Assembly (NCBI GenBank): GCA_963838735.1
Contig: CAWISG010000002.1
Coordinates: forward strand, 124,001-188,000
Direction of reading: 5' to 3'
DNA length: 64,000 nucleotides
Origin: Parerythrobacter_A sp963838735
GTDB taxonomy: Bacteria; Pseudomonadota; Alphaproteobacteria; Sphingomonadales; Sphingomonadaceae
Positions 43,503-56,400 of this stretch are shown here, one piece after another (the first letter of the stretch is position 1; each line of letters begins with the position of its first letter). A program made the translations under genes and the position numbers. The notes under the pieces are model-generated. The model was not told the DNA's origin. It made no database searches and worked only from the letters and a program-made list of their open reading frames with translations.

Positions 43503-46460
43503 TCAACGCGCGCTGTCGCCGCCCGTTCCGGAAACGGTGTCAAAGGTTTCCATTTCGCGCTGTTCGATCGGCAGGCCGAGCGTTTTGAGTTGCGGCAGGA
43601 CGGTTTCTGCATCGCCGACCACCACGAACACCAGATCGTCGTCGCGCAGGTTTTCCAGAGCCGCCGCGTCGAGTTGCGCCGCGGTCAGCGCGGTGTATTT
43701 GTCCGCCAGCGTCTCGTAATAATCATCCGGGCGGCCATAGGTGACGATGCTGCTCAAGCCGCCCAACACGTCGCGGCTGGTCTCGAACCGGCCGGGCAAT
43801 TCGCGGATATTGCCGTTGACGAGCCGGGTCAGCTCGGCATCCGTCACGCCTTTCCGGTCGTCACCGCCGACATAGCTGCGCAGATCGGCAAGCAGCTCGG
43901 TGATGGAATCGGCCGTGCGGTCGGCCTGCACGGGTGCGTAGATACCCAGGGTCGTGCGATCGAGCGGCTGCGTGACGAAGCTGCTGACGCCATAGGACCA
44001 GCCTTTGGTCTCGCGCAGATTGGTGTTGATGCGGCTGAGGAAGTTGCCACCGAACACCTCATTGGCGGCGCTCAACACAATGAGGTCGTCGGTGCCCTTC
44101 GATGCCAGCACGCGGCCACCATAGATCACCGATTGCGGCGAGTTGGGGCGATTTACGAGGACGATGCGGCTGCCCTCCTGCACCGGGATGGCGGCGTCGT
44201 AATTCTTGCGCGGCGGCATGTCGCGTGTTTCCGGCCAGTCGCCGAAACTGCGTTCCAGCAGTGCGGTCACTTCCGCCAGCGTGGTGTCGCCGACCACGAA
44301 AATCCGGGCAGTGCCGGGGCGGAACCATTTGCGGTGGAACGCGCGCAGGTCGTCCGTCTGCAAGTCCTGTACCACCGCCGGATCGCCGGTGCCGCTGGCG
44401 GGAATGCCATAGGGGTGGTCGCCGAACAGAATGGGCGCGAGCGCGCGTTGTGCAATCGCACCGGGTTCGGTCAGCTCGTTGCGGATACGCGTCAACTGCT
44501 GCTTGCGCACCCGCTCCAGATCGGCGGGGCGAAAGGCGGGGTTGCGCACGAAATCAGCGAGCAGGTCGAGCGACGGCGCGAGGTTCGGGCCCAGCGCGGC
44601 AAGGCCGAACGACGTCGTGTCGAGGCTGGCAAAGCCATAGACCTGCGCGCCCAGCCGCTCCTTCGCTTCGGCCAGCGCCTGCGAGTCCAGCGTCGTGGTG
44701 CCTTCGTCCATCGCCCGCAGCATCAGCGACTGGATGCCGAGCTGGTCGCGCGGGTCGGCGGCGTAGCCGACATCGAACGACACCTGCACATTCACCACCG
44801 GCGCGGCGTCGCGGCGGGCGAAGTATACCTCCATGCCATTGGTCAGCGTGGTGCGCTCGATATCGGGGAAGTCGAACGGCTTCATCTCGCCCAAAGCGGG
44901 CAGGGCGGAGCGGTCGGCCTCGACGGTTTTAGCGGCACCGCCGCCGCCCTGTGCGAAATCGGGATGGGCGTAGAAGGCAGGCGCGAGCATGTCCGCGCCG
45001 CCTTCCGGTGCCACGATGAAGCCGCCGCGATCCTCGCCGCCTTCGGTCCGCTCGCCCGGTTCCACGCGCAGTTCGAAGACGGGGCGCGACAGCCATTTCG
45101 CGGCCACATCGCGCACCGTATCGGGCGTAAACGTCGACAGCCGCTCCAGCTCCTTGCGATAGGCGTTGGCGTCGCCCTGATACAGGAACCCTTCGGCCAG
45201 AGTTCCCGCCTTGCCGCTGAACCCGCCGACCTGCTCCAGCCCGCGGATATTGGCGGCGGCATAGGTGGTGGCGGCGCGGTCCAGTTCGTCCTGCGTCGGC
45301 CCTTCGGTCAGGAAGCGCGCGATCTCGGCATCCAGCGCGGCGGCGGCGGTGGCCTCGTCAACGCCGGGCGCGACATCTGCATAGGCGACGAATTGTCCCG
45401 CCTGCGCGAAGATCTGCGCATAGGCGACGACGCCAACGGCAACCTGCTGTTCGCGCACCAGCGCTCGGTCGAGCCGGGAAGAGGCGAGCCCGCCGAGGAT
45501 CGTGCTGCCCATTTGCAGCGGCAGCGATTCCGCGTTGTCCAGCCCCGGGACCGCCCACATGCGATAGATGCGGGTGGTGGCAACCTGGTCCTTGATGGTC
45601 TTGCTGAGCGGCGCGGGCAGATCCGGCACCGGCGCGACGACCGGCTCGATGGCGGGGCCGGCGGGGATGGCGCCGAACCAGTTGGTAACCTTCGCGCGCG
45701 CGGTCGCGGTGTCGATATCGCCCGCCAGCACCAGCACCGCGTTGTTCGGACCGTAATGGTCGCGGAACCACTGCTTCACATCGTCCAGCGTTGCCGCGCC
45801 GATATCGTCCATCGAGCCGATGGTGGAGTGGTGATAGGGATGGCCCGGCGGGTAGAGGTTTTCAAGCTGTTCGTATTCGACCAGGCCATAGGGGTTGTTG
45901 TCGCCCTGCCGTTTTTCGTTCTGCACCACCCCGATCTGGTTATCCAGCTTCTCCTGCGTGACCGCGCCGAGCAGGTAGCCCATCCGGTCGCTTTCCAGCA
46001 TCAGCGCGCGATCCAGCGCGGCGGTGGGCACGGTCTGGAAGTAATTGGTGCGGTCGAACCAGGTGGTGCCATTGAGGTCGGTCGCGCCGATTTCCTGCAA
46101 CGGTTCGAAGTAGTCGCCCGGCGCGTTTTCGCTGCCGTTGAACATCAGGTGTTCGAACAGGTGTGCAAAACCGGTCCTGCCTTCGGGCTCGTGCTTCGAC
46201 CCGATGCCGTACCACACGCTGACGGCGACGACGGGGGCCTTGCGGTCTTCATGCACGATCACGGTCAGGCCGTTGGGCAGGGTGAACTGTTCGAACGGGA
46301 TGTTCACCTGTTCGATCAGTTCGGCGACGCTGGCCGGTTCGCCGAGGACGGCATCGGTCACCGGCGCGGCGGCGGGGGTGACGGGCGGCACGTCCTGCGC
46401 GGCGAGCGGGGTCGCGGCGGCGAGGGCGATCAGGCTGGTGGCGAGAAGCAGATTACGCAT
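43503..46460 (-). CDS. M16-family zinc metallopeptidase, two-domain
   Basis: A 985-residue secreted protease. The signal peptide ends near residue 21 (PLAAQD). The first peptidase unit has the inverted zinc motif HLFEH (His100, Glu103, His104) in GFAHLFEHLMFNGS, with the downstream glutamate likely in NEKRQGDNNPYGLVEYEQLE. A second M16 unit in the C-terminal half (YFARRDAAPVVNVQVSFDVG onward) lacks HxxEH and is presumably inactive, as in pitrilysin-type pairs. Such enzymes degrade small peptides in the periplasm. It follows the acylase gene on the same strand after only 18 bases, so both may be co-transcribed. Confidence 0.93.
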   Translation of the reverse strand: MRNLLLATSLIALAAATPLAAQDVPPVTPAAAPVTDAVLGEPASVAELIEQVNIPFEQFTLPNGLTVIVHEDRKAPVVAVSVWYGIGSKHEPEGRTGFAHLFEHLMFNGSENAPGDYFEPLQEIGATDLNGTTWFDRTNYFQTVPTAALDRALMLESDRMGYLLGAVTQEKLDNQIGVVQNEKRQGDNNPYGLVEYEQLENLYPPGHPYHHSTIGSMDDIGAATLDDVKQWFRDHYGPNNAVLVLAGDIDTATARAKVTNWFGAIPAGPAIEPVVAPVPDLPAPLSKTIKDQVATTRIYRMWAVPGLDNAESLPLQMGSTILGGLASSRLDRALVREQQVAVGVVAYAQIFAQAGQFVAYADVAPGVDEATAAAALDAEIARFLTEGPTQDELDRAATTYAAANIRGLEQVGGFSGKAGTLAEGFLYQGDANAYRKELERLSTFTPDTVRDVAAKWLSRPVFELRVEPGERTEGGEDRGGFIVAPEGGADMLAPAFYAHPDFAQGGGGAAKTVEADRSALPALGEMKPFDFPDIERTTLTNGMEVYFARRDAAPVVNVQVSFDVGYAADPRDQLGIQSLMLRAMDEGTTTLDSQALAEAKERLGAQVYGFASLDTTSFGLAALGPNLAPSLDLLADFVRNPAFRPADLERVRKQQLTRIRNELTEPGAIAQRALAPILFGDHPYGIPASGTGDPAVVQDLQTDDLRAFHRKWFRPGTARIFVVGDTTLAEVTALLERSFGDWPETRDMPPRKNYDAAIPVQEGSRIVLVNRPNSPQSVIYGGRVLASKGTDDLIVLSAANEVFGGNFLSRINTNLRETKGWSYGVSSFVTQPLDRTTLGIYAPVQADRTADSITELLADLRSYVGGDDRKGVTDAELTRLVNGNIRELPGRFETSRDVLGGLSSIVTYGRPDDYYETLADKYTALTAAQLDAAALENLRDDDLVFVVVGDAETVLPQLKTLGLPIEQREMETFDTVSGTGGDSAR

Positions 46461-46478
46461 GGTGTGTCTTTCGATGAT

Positions 46479-48744
46479 TCAGCGCGAACGGACGGTGTGG
46501 CGGTCGGTGGCATTGGCGAGCACATCGGCACGCCAGAAATGCACCGGTTTCAACTGGTGCCTGACGAACAGCGCGGACTGGTCGGTGAAATGCTTGCTGG
46601 CGGGCCGGGTGGTGGCCGAACCGAAGGGCTGGATCGATTGCGACCGCACCCGTTTGCCCGGCTCCCATTCCACGAACTGCACGAAGCTGTCGCCGTGGCG
46701 CACGCTGAGGCGGCCATCGTCATCGACATCCCACAGCGTGCTGGCGCGCAGCGTGTCGCTGCCGCCGTCCAGTGGCAAGTCCACCGCCAGCGCATCGCCG
46801 CCACGCCCGGGCCGCTGCCGCAACCGCAACAGGTCCGACATCGGCGGATCGAGCCTACCAAAATGGGTCAGCAGAGTGGGTGACCGAACGGTCCAGCTCC
46901 TCGCGCACGTCGGGCCATTGCGTGTTCTGGTAATCCGCGCCCATGTAAGGCCGGATCATGAGAAGGGCGAGCGAGTCCGCCGGGCCCACGCTGTCGGCGG
47001 AAAAGTCCCATCGCGCCAGCAGCGCCTGCCCTTTCGCCAGGTCGGACCCGGCGGGCAGGTCCAGCGCGGCAACCTCGTCCAGCATCCGTGCGACATAGCC
47101 CGCCCGTTCGTACCCGGTGTCGTATTTGATGCGTTCCAGCGTGGCGCGATCGATGGTGTCGAACTGCGCCATCAGAACTTCGGCACGACGCGCACGGTTG
47201 GTCATTTTCCGCTCGATGCCCATCTCGGGCGCGAAGCCATCGGGCGAGAGGTCGTCTGCAGGACCGGCGGCGGAGAACGGTTCGTTATTGGCGTTGTAGA
47301 CCCAGCCGCTGCCCGGATTGACCACTTTGGGGATAGCTTCGAACCCGACCGGCCCGCGCCAGATCGCCGCGCTGGTATTGCCGGGCACGATGCCGCGCCA
47401 GTCGAACCCGACCGGGCGGTCCGGTATGGCGGCGTTGTAATACATGCCGATATTGCCCTGATCGTCGGCGTAGATGAAATTGGTGCTGGGGATATCCATG
47501 CGGCCGATGATCGTTTCGAACTCTTCCAGCGTCTTCGCCTTGTTCAGGCGGTAATAGGCGTCGAGCTGGCCCAGATTGCCCATGCCGCCATAGCGGATGG
47601 CGAAAAAGCCTTCGTCGTTCTCGATCACCGGCCCGTGCACGCTGCGATGGACGGTGCGCGGCACGGGCAGCACCACGGGGCCGAAGCGCACGGGCAAGGT
47701 GACGCTGCGGCTTTCCAGATCGCGCCACTCGCCGTCGAGCCGGTACTGCGTGCCGGCCGCGTTCATTTCGAGGCGATAGACGTCCACCATGTCTGGCGTG
47801 TTGACCGTGTTGGTCCAGCCGATGTTTTCGTTGTGGCCGAGGAAGGGAAACGGGCTGCCGGGGAAATTCGCGCCGGTATAATGCCAGCCTTCGCCGCTTT
47901 CGACCGTCAGTTCGTACCACGCCACGCCGCCGCGCCAGGGCTGGTGGCTGTTGCTGACCAGCCGCGTGACGCCGTCGCCCGATTTGGCGGGCGCGATGGC
48001 CCAGGCATTGCTGCCGGACATGGCGCCTTCCTCTCCGAAAGGCAGAAGCCGGCGGCGTGACGCGGCTGTCCCGCGCGACGTGCGCACGATGGGTTCGGCC
48101 ACGGCTTCCATGACCGGTTCCGCATCAGGCTGGTTGCCCAGGTTCTCCGCCGGAATCGGCGCGCCGTGTTCGGGGTTGAGCGGTTCGCCCGCGACCAGCG
48201 GCCCGATGGTGTTCTGCAAGCCGAAGAAGAACGGCTGGCGCAGCGAGAACCCGGCGGCGACATCCAGCCCGTCCACCGGGAACAGACCTGCCAGCTTTAC
48301 CTCGCCGCCATGCGCTGCGGCGTAATCGTTCAGGCCGCTGGCATAGGCTTCGAACAGGGCGCGGGTGTCGGCGGGCAGCTTGGGGTATTCGCGCTCCGCC
48401 GTACCGCGCGCGTCGAGCAGGTGATAGACGTAATCGACTTGAGCGCCGTCTTCGCCAGCAATCGCGCCATAGCGCCCACGCGTCATGGCGACCACGTCCT
48501 GAAGCGTGAAGAAATCGTCCTGCGCATGGGCGATGGCGACGCCGTAAGCGACATCGGCATCGGTGTCGCCATAGATCGCGGGCACACCAAATTCGCTGCG
48601 GATGATTTCCGCTTCGTAACCGCCGCTCGTTGCAGGGGCGACGCCCTTTTCGGCGAAAAACGGTTCCCACGTCGCCAGTGCCACAAAGGCCACCGCCACC
48701 AGCGCAAGCACCGTGAACCCGATGCGACCGAACCATGTCTTCAT
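46479..48744 (-). pseudogene. Penicillin acylase family protein, apparent frameshift near the C-terminus
   Basis: An Ntn-hydrolase of the penicillin amidase family, which cleaves amide bonds in beta-lactams, acyl-homoserine lactones or similar molecules. An N-terminal signal or anchor is followed by the alpha-chain region. The probable nucleophile Ser245, in SGSNAWAIAP, would become the beta-chain N-terminus after self-cleavage. The first frame ends after RSVTHSADPFW at 46855. One base shifted, the expected ending continues: LLTHFGRLDPPMSDLLRLR, LDGGSDTLRASTLWDVDDDG and RSQSIQPFGSATTRP to a stop at 46479. The break is at about 46875 (one extra A on the plus strand). Joined, the protein has about 755 residues, normal for the family. 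Real mutation and sequencing error cannot be told apart here. Confidence 0.88.
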
Positions 48745-48813
48745 GCAAAACTCCCTTCCCTCCTGCTAACGCGGGGTTGCGCAGGAGGGAAGGGGGTCAA
48801 GATAGAGGGTGCG

Positions 48814-50343
48814 TCAGAAAGCGGTTTCCACGCCCAGGAGCACGACGTTGGTGTTCACGTCCTGCCGCGACCAGGTGCCGCCATTGGGCTGATTACCGCC
48901 CGACAGGAAGTTCAGCGGCACGAACCCTTCTGCTCGCGCAAATTCGCCGAACAAATTGACGTTGCCGGTGGGGAACCAGCTCAGCCCGGCGACCAGCTGG
49001 TTCTGTGCTTCCCACGGCGCGCCATCATCGCCTGCAACGAAGCGGCTGAATTCCGCCGAGACATTGAATTCGCGCGTCGCGGGCGTGTCGGCGCGGTCAC
49101 CGAAACCGTATCGGCTGCCCAGCGTGAAGGCCGTGACCTTTACCGGCTCGAACACGCTCAGCGGGTTGGTCGGATCGGGCACGGCGGTTCCGGCCCAGAC
49201 ATCGGTGGTCCGCGCGATCTCCCCGATCAGCGTAAGGTCGCCGAGGTTCGCCTTGGTATAGGCCGCCCAAGCGCCGTTGCGCTCGTCGCACGGATTGAAA
49301 TGGACGACCGGATAGTTCTGACAATAGGCGGTGCCATGCAGATAGCTGCCGCCGACGCGCACCCTGTTTCCGGGCGACAGGTCTGCTGTGTAGCTTGCAT
49401 CGACGGCGAAGTTGTTCAAGCGGCTTGGCACCACGGTGCCGTTGACCGGCACGTTTGCGCCCCGGAACTGCGATCCGCCCTGCACCGCCATCGCGCGGAC
49501 ATGCAGGTTGCCGTCGTAATATCCGGCCTGCGCGCCATAGGCGAGACCGGCGAAGGCGTGCCAGCTGGTCGAATTGGTAAAGGGATTGACCGTATCGTTC
49601 AGGCCGAACGGGATATCCATCTTGCCGATCAGCGCATAGGCCGGGCTGCGGTTCAGATCGCCCAGCATGACCCAACCACGCCTGAGCTGGAGCTGGTTGC
49701 GGGTGAGGGCGGTGATGTTGCCGGGGCCAAAGCTTTGTTGCGGATCGTAGAGCAGCTCCGCATAGGCGGTGACGGCGCGTGCCACCTTGGCGGTGACGGC
49801 CAGCTTGGCGGAATGCAGCACGGCTTCGGATGTGTGCCGCCCGTTCTGGTTCGCGCCGGTCGGGTGGCGCATGAGGTAGCCGAAGGTATCGTCCGCATTG
49901 CTCCATTGCGCATTGGCGATGGCGACGACATTGCCCGACAGCGTGACGCTGGAATCGAGCGTGCCGTCGGCGATGGCCTGCAACTGGACGATAGGCTTGG
50001 TGTTCGTTTCTTCCGCCGCATCGAGCATGGCGTAGCTGTAGCCGGACGCGATGCCGACAACCTTTTCGCTACGCTCCGGTGTCGTGGAGGCAGGTACGCG
50101 CGCGGGGGCGGGTCGCGGCGGAAGCGGTGGCGGAAGCGGTGGTGCGACGGCAACGGGCGCGGCTTGGCGCAACGCACCGACCTCGTCGCGCAGCGCCGCA
50201 TTCTCGCGCTCCAGCCGGTCCAGCCGCTCGACGATGGCGGCCATCGGATCGGCGTCCTGCGCGAAAGCCGGTACAGGCGCAGCAAGCATGCCACTGGCGA
50301 GCGCAAGCAAAGAGATAGGGCGCAACAGCGTCCGCAAGGTCAT
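48814..50343 (-). CDS. Outer-membrane porin with N-terminal coiled coil
   Basis: A 509-residue outer-membrane protein. The signal peptide ends at PAFAQ-D. A short coiled coil follows (AAIVERLDRLERENAALRDE), then a proline-rich linker (PPLPPPLPPRPAPA). From about residue 95 the rest is a beta barrel with aromatic girdles, ending NVVLLGVETAF with the C-terminal Phe typical of porins. Coiled coil plus barrel is seen in trimeric porins such as DcaP-like proteins. The substrate is unknown. I chose ATG 50343; an ATG at 50361 adds 6 residues. No operon partner is close: the acylase gene begins 70 bases downstream. Confidence 0.8.
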   Translation of the reverse strand: MTLRTLLRPISLLALASGMLAAPVPAFAQDADPMAAIVERLDRLERENAALRDEVGALRQAAPVAVAPPLPPPLPPRPAPARVPASTTPERSEKVVGIASGYSYAMLDAAEETNTKPIVQLQAIADGTLDSSVTLSGNVVAIANAQWSNADDTFGYLMRHPTGANQNGRHTSEAVLHSAKLAVTAKVARAVTAYAELLYDPQQSFGPGNITALTRNQLQLRRGWVMLGDLNRSPAYALIGKMDIPFGLNDTVNPFTNSTSWHAFAGLAYGAQAGYYDGNLHVRAMAVQGGSQFRGANVPVNGTVVPSRLNNFAVDASYTADLSPGNRVRVGGSYLHGTAYCQNYPVVHFNPCDERNGAWAAYTKANLGDLTLIGEIARTTDVWAGTAVPDPTNPLSVFEPVKVTAFTLGSRYGFGDRADTPATREFNVSAEFSRFVAGDDGAPWEAQNQLVAGLSWFPTGNVNLFGEFARAEGFVPLNFLSGGNQPNGGTWSRQDVNTNVVLLGVETAF

Positions 50344-50458
50344 GGTTTCCGGCTTTCCCATTGGGCAGGCGCATCGTGCGCCCGTTTCAGGCCCGATACC
50401 CGCGCGGCGTTAAGGCGTGGTTATCGCTGTCCTTTCGCCGTGACCTGCACGGCAGGGT

Positions 50459-50486
50459 CTTGTGTTGCTGAAAAGCCACACTATTT
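50459..50486 (+). promoter_or_regulatory. Candidate promoter of clpB
   Basis: CTTGTG (50459-50464) and CTATTT (50481-50486) are separated by 16 bases, near the alphaproteobacterial CTTG/CTAT promoter pattern. It is the only such pair I saw in the 115 bases before clpB. Whether the sigma-70 or heat-shock RpoH polymerase uses it cannot be read from the sequence. Confidence 0.3.
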
Positions 50487-50546
50487 TGCTTGGCAAAGCC
50501 GGTATGTCGGCACTGACAGTTCGCATCAGCACAGGTTGTTTCGCCC

Positions 50547-53132
<2,586 letters not shown>

Positions 53133-53493
53133 TTCGAATAGGCGCAGGGGTTCACATAGGAGCAAGAGATTGCAATAGATAATTGCGTGTCAATGCAACT
53201 TTGTTGTGCTAGCGCAATCTTTTCGAACGCTCACATTTATTAATAAACCGTTCGGTTCGAAAGTTTGTCTATAACGACCAATGACTTGCATCAGGATGTG
53301 GGATATCAGCAACAGTTCCTGCAAATACGCTGAACGGCTTTGACAGTTCTATGACTGTCCTTCAGATACGCTCAATCCCGGAACAGGGTCCGGTGTCACT
53401 GCGCGTTACGTTCTTGTTGGCTTCACCCAACACCACACGAGCACATACGCACGGGCATCGATCCGGTTCCAGCCTGTCGCAACTGGAGCAACG
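53133..53493. other. AT-rich intergenic control region before the first TonB receptor
   Basis: About 360 bases without a gene, clearly lower in GC than the surroundings (for example 53160-53290). It contains TTGACA (53340-53345) with CAGATA 17 bases later (53363-53368), a reasonable sigma-70 promoter, and a small hairpin GACAGT/ACTGTC in that spacer (53342-53359), possibly an operator. A long leader of about 120 bases then leads to the receptor ATG. Confidence 0.45.
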
Positions 53494-56400
53494 ATGAAAA
53501 CCTTTACCGCCAAAACTGCCATTCGCGGCCTCGCCTGTTCGGCGTCGGCGCTCGCGCTCGTTCTTTCGGGATCCGCCTTTGCGCAGGATGCCGAAGAGCC
53601 CGATGGCATCGACCTTCAGGACGCGCCGGAAACCGAAGAGGAAGTCATTCTCGATGAGAATGCCGACGGTACGCCCACCGAAAACGCGGGAGCCATCGTG
53701 GTTACCGGTTCGCGCATCAAACGCGACACGTACAATTCCATTTCACCGCTTCAGGTGCTGACGACAGAGCGCGCGAATGCCGCCGGCCTGTTCGATCCTT
53801 CGCAAATTCTCCAGCGGTCCGAATCGGCCGCCGGGCAGCAGATCGACGCCACGTTCCAGGGCTTCGTTCTGGATAACGGCCCAGGGTCGCAGCAAGTCAA
53901 CCTGCGCGGCCTCGGCGCCGACCGCACACTGCTGCTTATCAACGGCCGCCGCCTTGCGCCCGCCGGTGTCGAAGGCGCGCCGACAACGCCTTCCATCAAC
54001 CTTCTGCCTGCCATCCTGACCGAACGTAACGACATTCTGCTCGACGGTGCGTCTTCGGTTTACGGTTCGGATGCCATCGCCGGCGTTATCAACGTGGTGC
54101 TGCGCAAGGACTTCGACGGTCTCGAGCTGGAAGCCAGCGGCGATATCAATCCCGAAGGTGGTGGCGACGACTATCGTATCGGTGCGGCATATGGCTTCAA
54201 TACCGACCGTGCCTTCATCGGCATCGGCGCGGAATATGACTACACCGATTACATCCGTCTCAACGACCGCGATTTCTTTTCCGGCTGCGATACGAACCGT
54301 GAGATCGACCAGGACGGCAACATTCTGACGGTTGGTTTGCGCGATAATGCCCTGGTTCAGCGCGATAGCGGCGGAACGATCTCCATTTCTGAAAGCGAAT
54401 GTAAGGTCGCCGGCATCAGCGGTCGTATCTTCAATCCCTTCACGCGCTTGGGTTCGATCTATTTCCAGCCTGGTGCCGGCAACATTCCAAATCTGCCGGA
54501 CTTTGCCGAGAACACCGATGCTTTTGGTGATCCGGTTGACCGCAACGGCGACGGTATCCGCGATGTCGACTTCCAGAACGTCAACACCAATGGTGCCGAC
54601 CTGACGCAGGTCTTCCAGAGCCAGCAGGAGCGTTACAACGTTTTTGCCTATGGTGAATATGTCTTGCCCGGCGCCGGGAATCTGACGCCGTATTTCGAGG
54701 CAAGCTACAGCCGCGCCGATGTGGTTTCCGACAATTCGGGCGCAGGCCAGGTTTTCCCCAGTGTGCCCGATCTGAATGCGTTCAACCCTTGTAACTTCGT
54801 CAGCAATCCTAACGGTGTCGATTGTCGCGACGCAGACAACCAGTTCCAGGGCTTTGTCCCCGGTTCGCCGTTTGCCGGCTTCGCGCTTTCCACCGGCTTC
54901 CCAACACCGGTAACACCGATCACCTCGATCCAGGGCGACCGGGACAACTTCGATACGACGCTCGAACAGTATCGCGGCGTTATCGGGCTTAAGGGTGATC
55001 TGGCCTTTATCGGTCCGAACTGGACGTTCGACACGTACTTCTCGTATTCGCGTGCGGACGGTTCCTCGACTCGTCGCGGGATCCGCGAAGACAAGCTCGC
55101 GCTATCACTCGGCCTCGATCCGACGGCAGAGTATGGCGATGACGGCATTGTCGATAATGACGGTGACGGCATTGCCGACGACTATGACAACAATGTCGAT
55201 GTTTTCGGCTTCTTCGGCGATCCGCAGTTCATCGGTGAATGTAACGGGGCAGGTCTGGCCAACCCGGATCTCGCCGCGCCCGACCTGCTTGCAGGTTGTG
55301 TGCCGGTAAATCTGTTCGCTCCTAGCGTGCTTGGTCAGCCGATTGGCTCCTTCGCTACGCAGGCCGAAGCGGATTACCTGTTCGGCGTTCGTGATTTCGA
55401 TACGCGTTACGAACAGCTGGTCTTCAACGCATTCGCAACCGGTGACCTGTTTGAACTGCAGGGTGGTTCCGCCGCAGCTGTGGTCGGCGTTGAAGTTCGG
55501 GAAGACAAGATCGACTCCCAGCCCAACTTCGTCGCTTCGAATGGTCTGCTGTTCGGCTTCTTTGTCGACCGGGGGGCAGTTGGCAGCAAGCTTATCAAGG
55601 AAGCTTTCGCCGAAGTCGATTTGCCACTGGTGGCAGGCAAGCCGTTCGTTGAAGAGCTGACCGTCAACCTGTCGGGCCGCGTTACGGACGAAGAGTTCTA
55701 CGGAACGAACTTCACCTATTCCGCGAAGGGCGGCTGGCGCCCGATCGAGTCCCTGTTGCTGAAGTTAAGCTACGGTACGTCTTTCCGCGCACCGAACCTG
55801 CGGGAAAACTTCCTGCTGGGACAGTCCGGCTTCCAGACGCTGTTCGATCCCTGCGCCGTTCCCGATGTAGCATTCGTTGCGGCGACCGGTACGTTCGATC
55901 CTACGCTGGATGATCGTGGGGCCAATATCATCGCAAACTGTATCCGCGAAGGACGCGACCCTACCGAAGTCGGCATTGCGCAGAACCGTTTGAGCACAGA
56001 TCAGTTCAGCTCGACGCAGGTCTTCCGTCAGGGAAGCCTGGACATCGATCCCGAAACATCGCGATCGATAACCGCAGGCTTCGCTTTCGAAGAAACGTTT
56101 GGCGACGGGTATGACGTCAGCATCGGTGCCAACTACTTCGACATCAAGGTGAAGGATGCCGTTGTCGAGCTTTCCTCCCAGTTTGCGCTGTTCGACTGCT
56201 TTACGCGCGAAGACGGTACGCGCAGCCCGTTCTGCGACCTCCTCGAATTCGGCACGGCACCGTCCACGGCCGGTTTGATTACGAACGCCAACCCGATCTT
56301 CCTCAACCAGGATCAGGAAAGCGTTCGCGGGATCGACATCAACACGACCTTCGGCAAGGAAGTTATCGCGTTCGGCACGACGGTCGACCTAGGCCTCAAC

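Noticed and set aside
43590..46883. Very long plus-strand frame (1097 codons) opposite the M16 peptidase
   Set aside because: It is the antisense of a clear peptidase gene; the translation is rich in His, Arg, Gln and Gly and matches no family. High GC makes such frames common.
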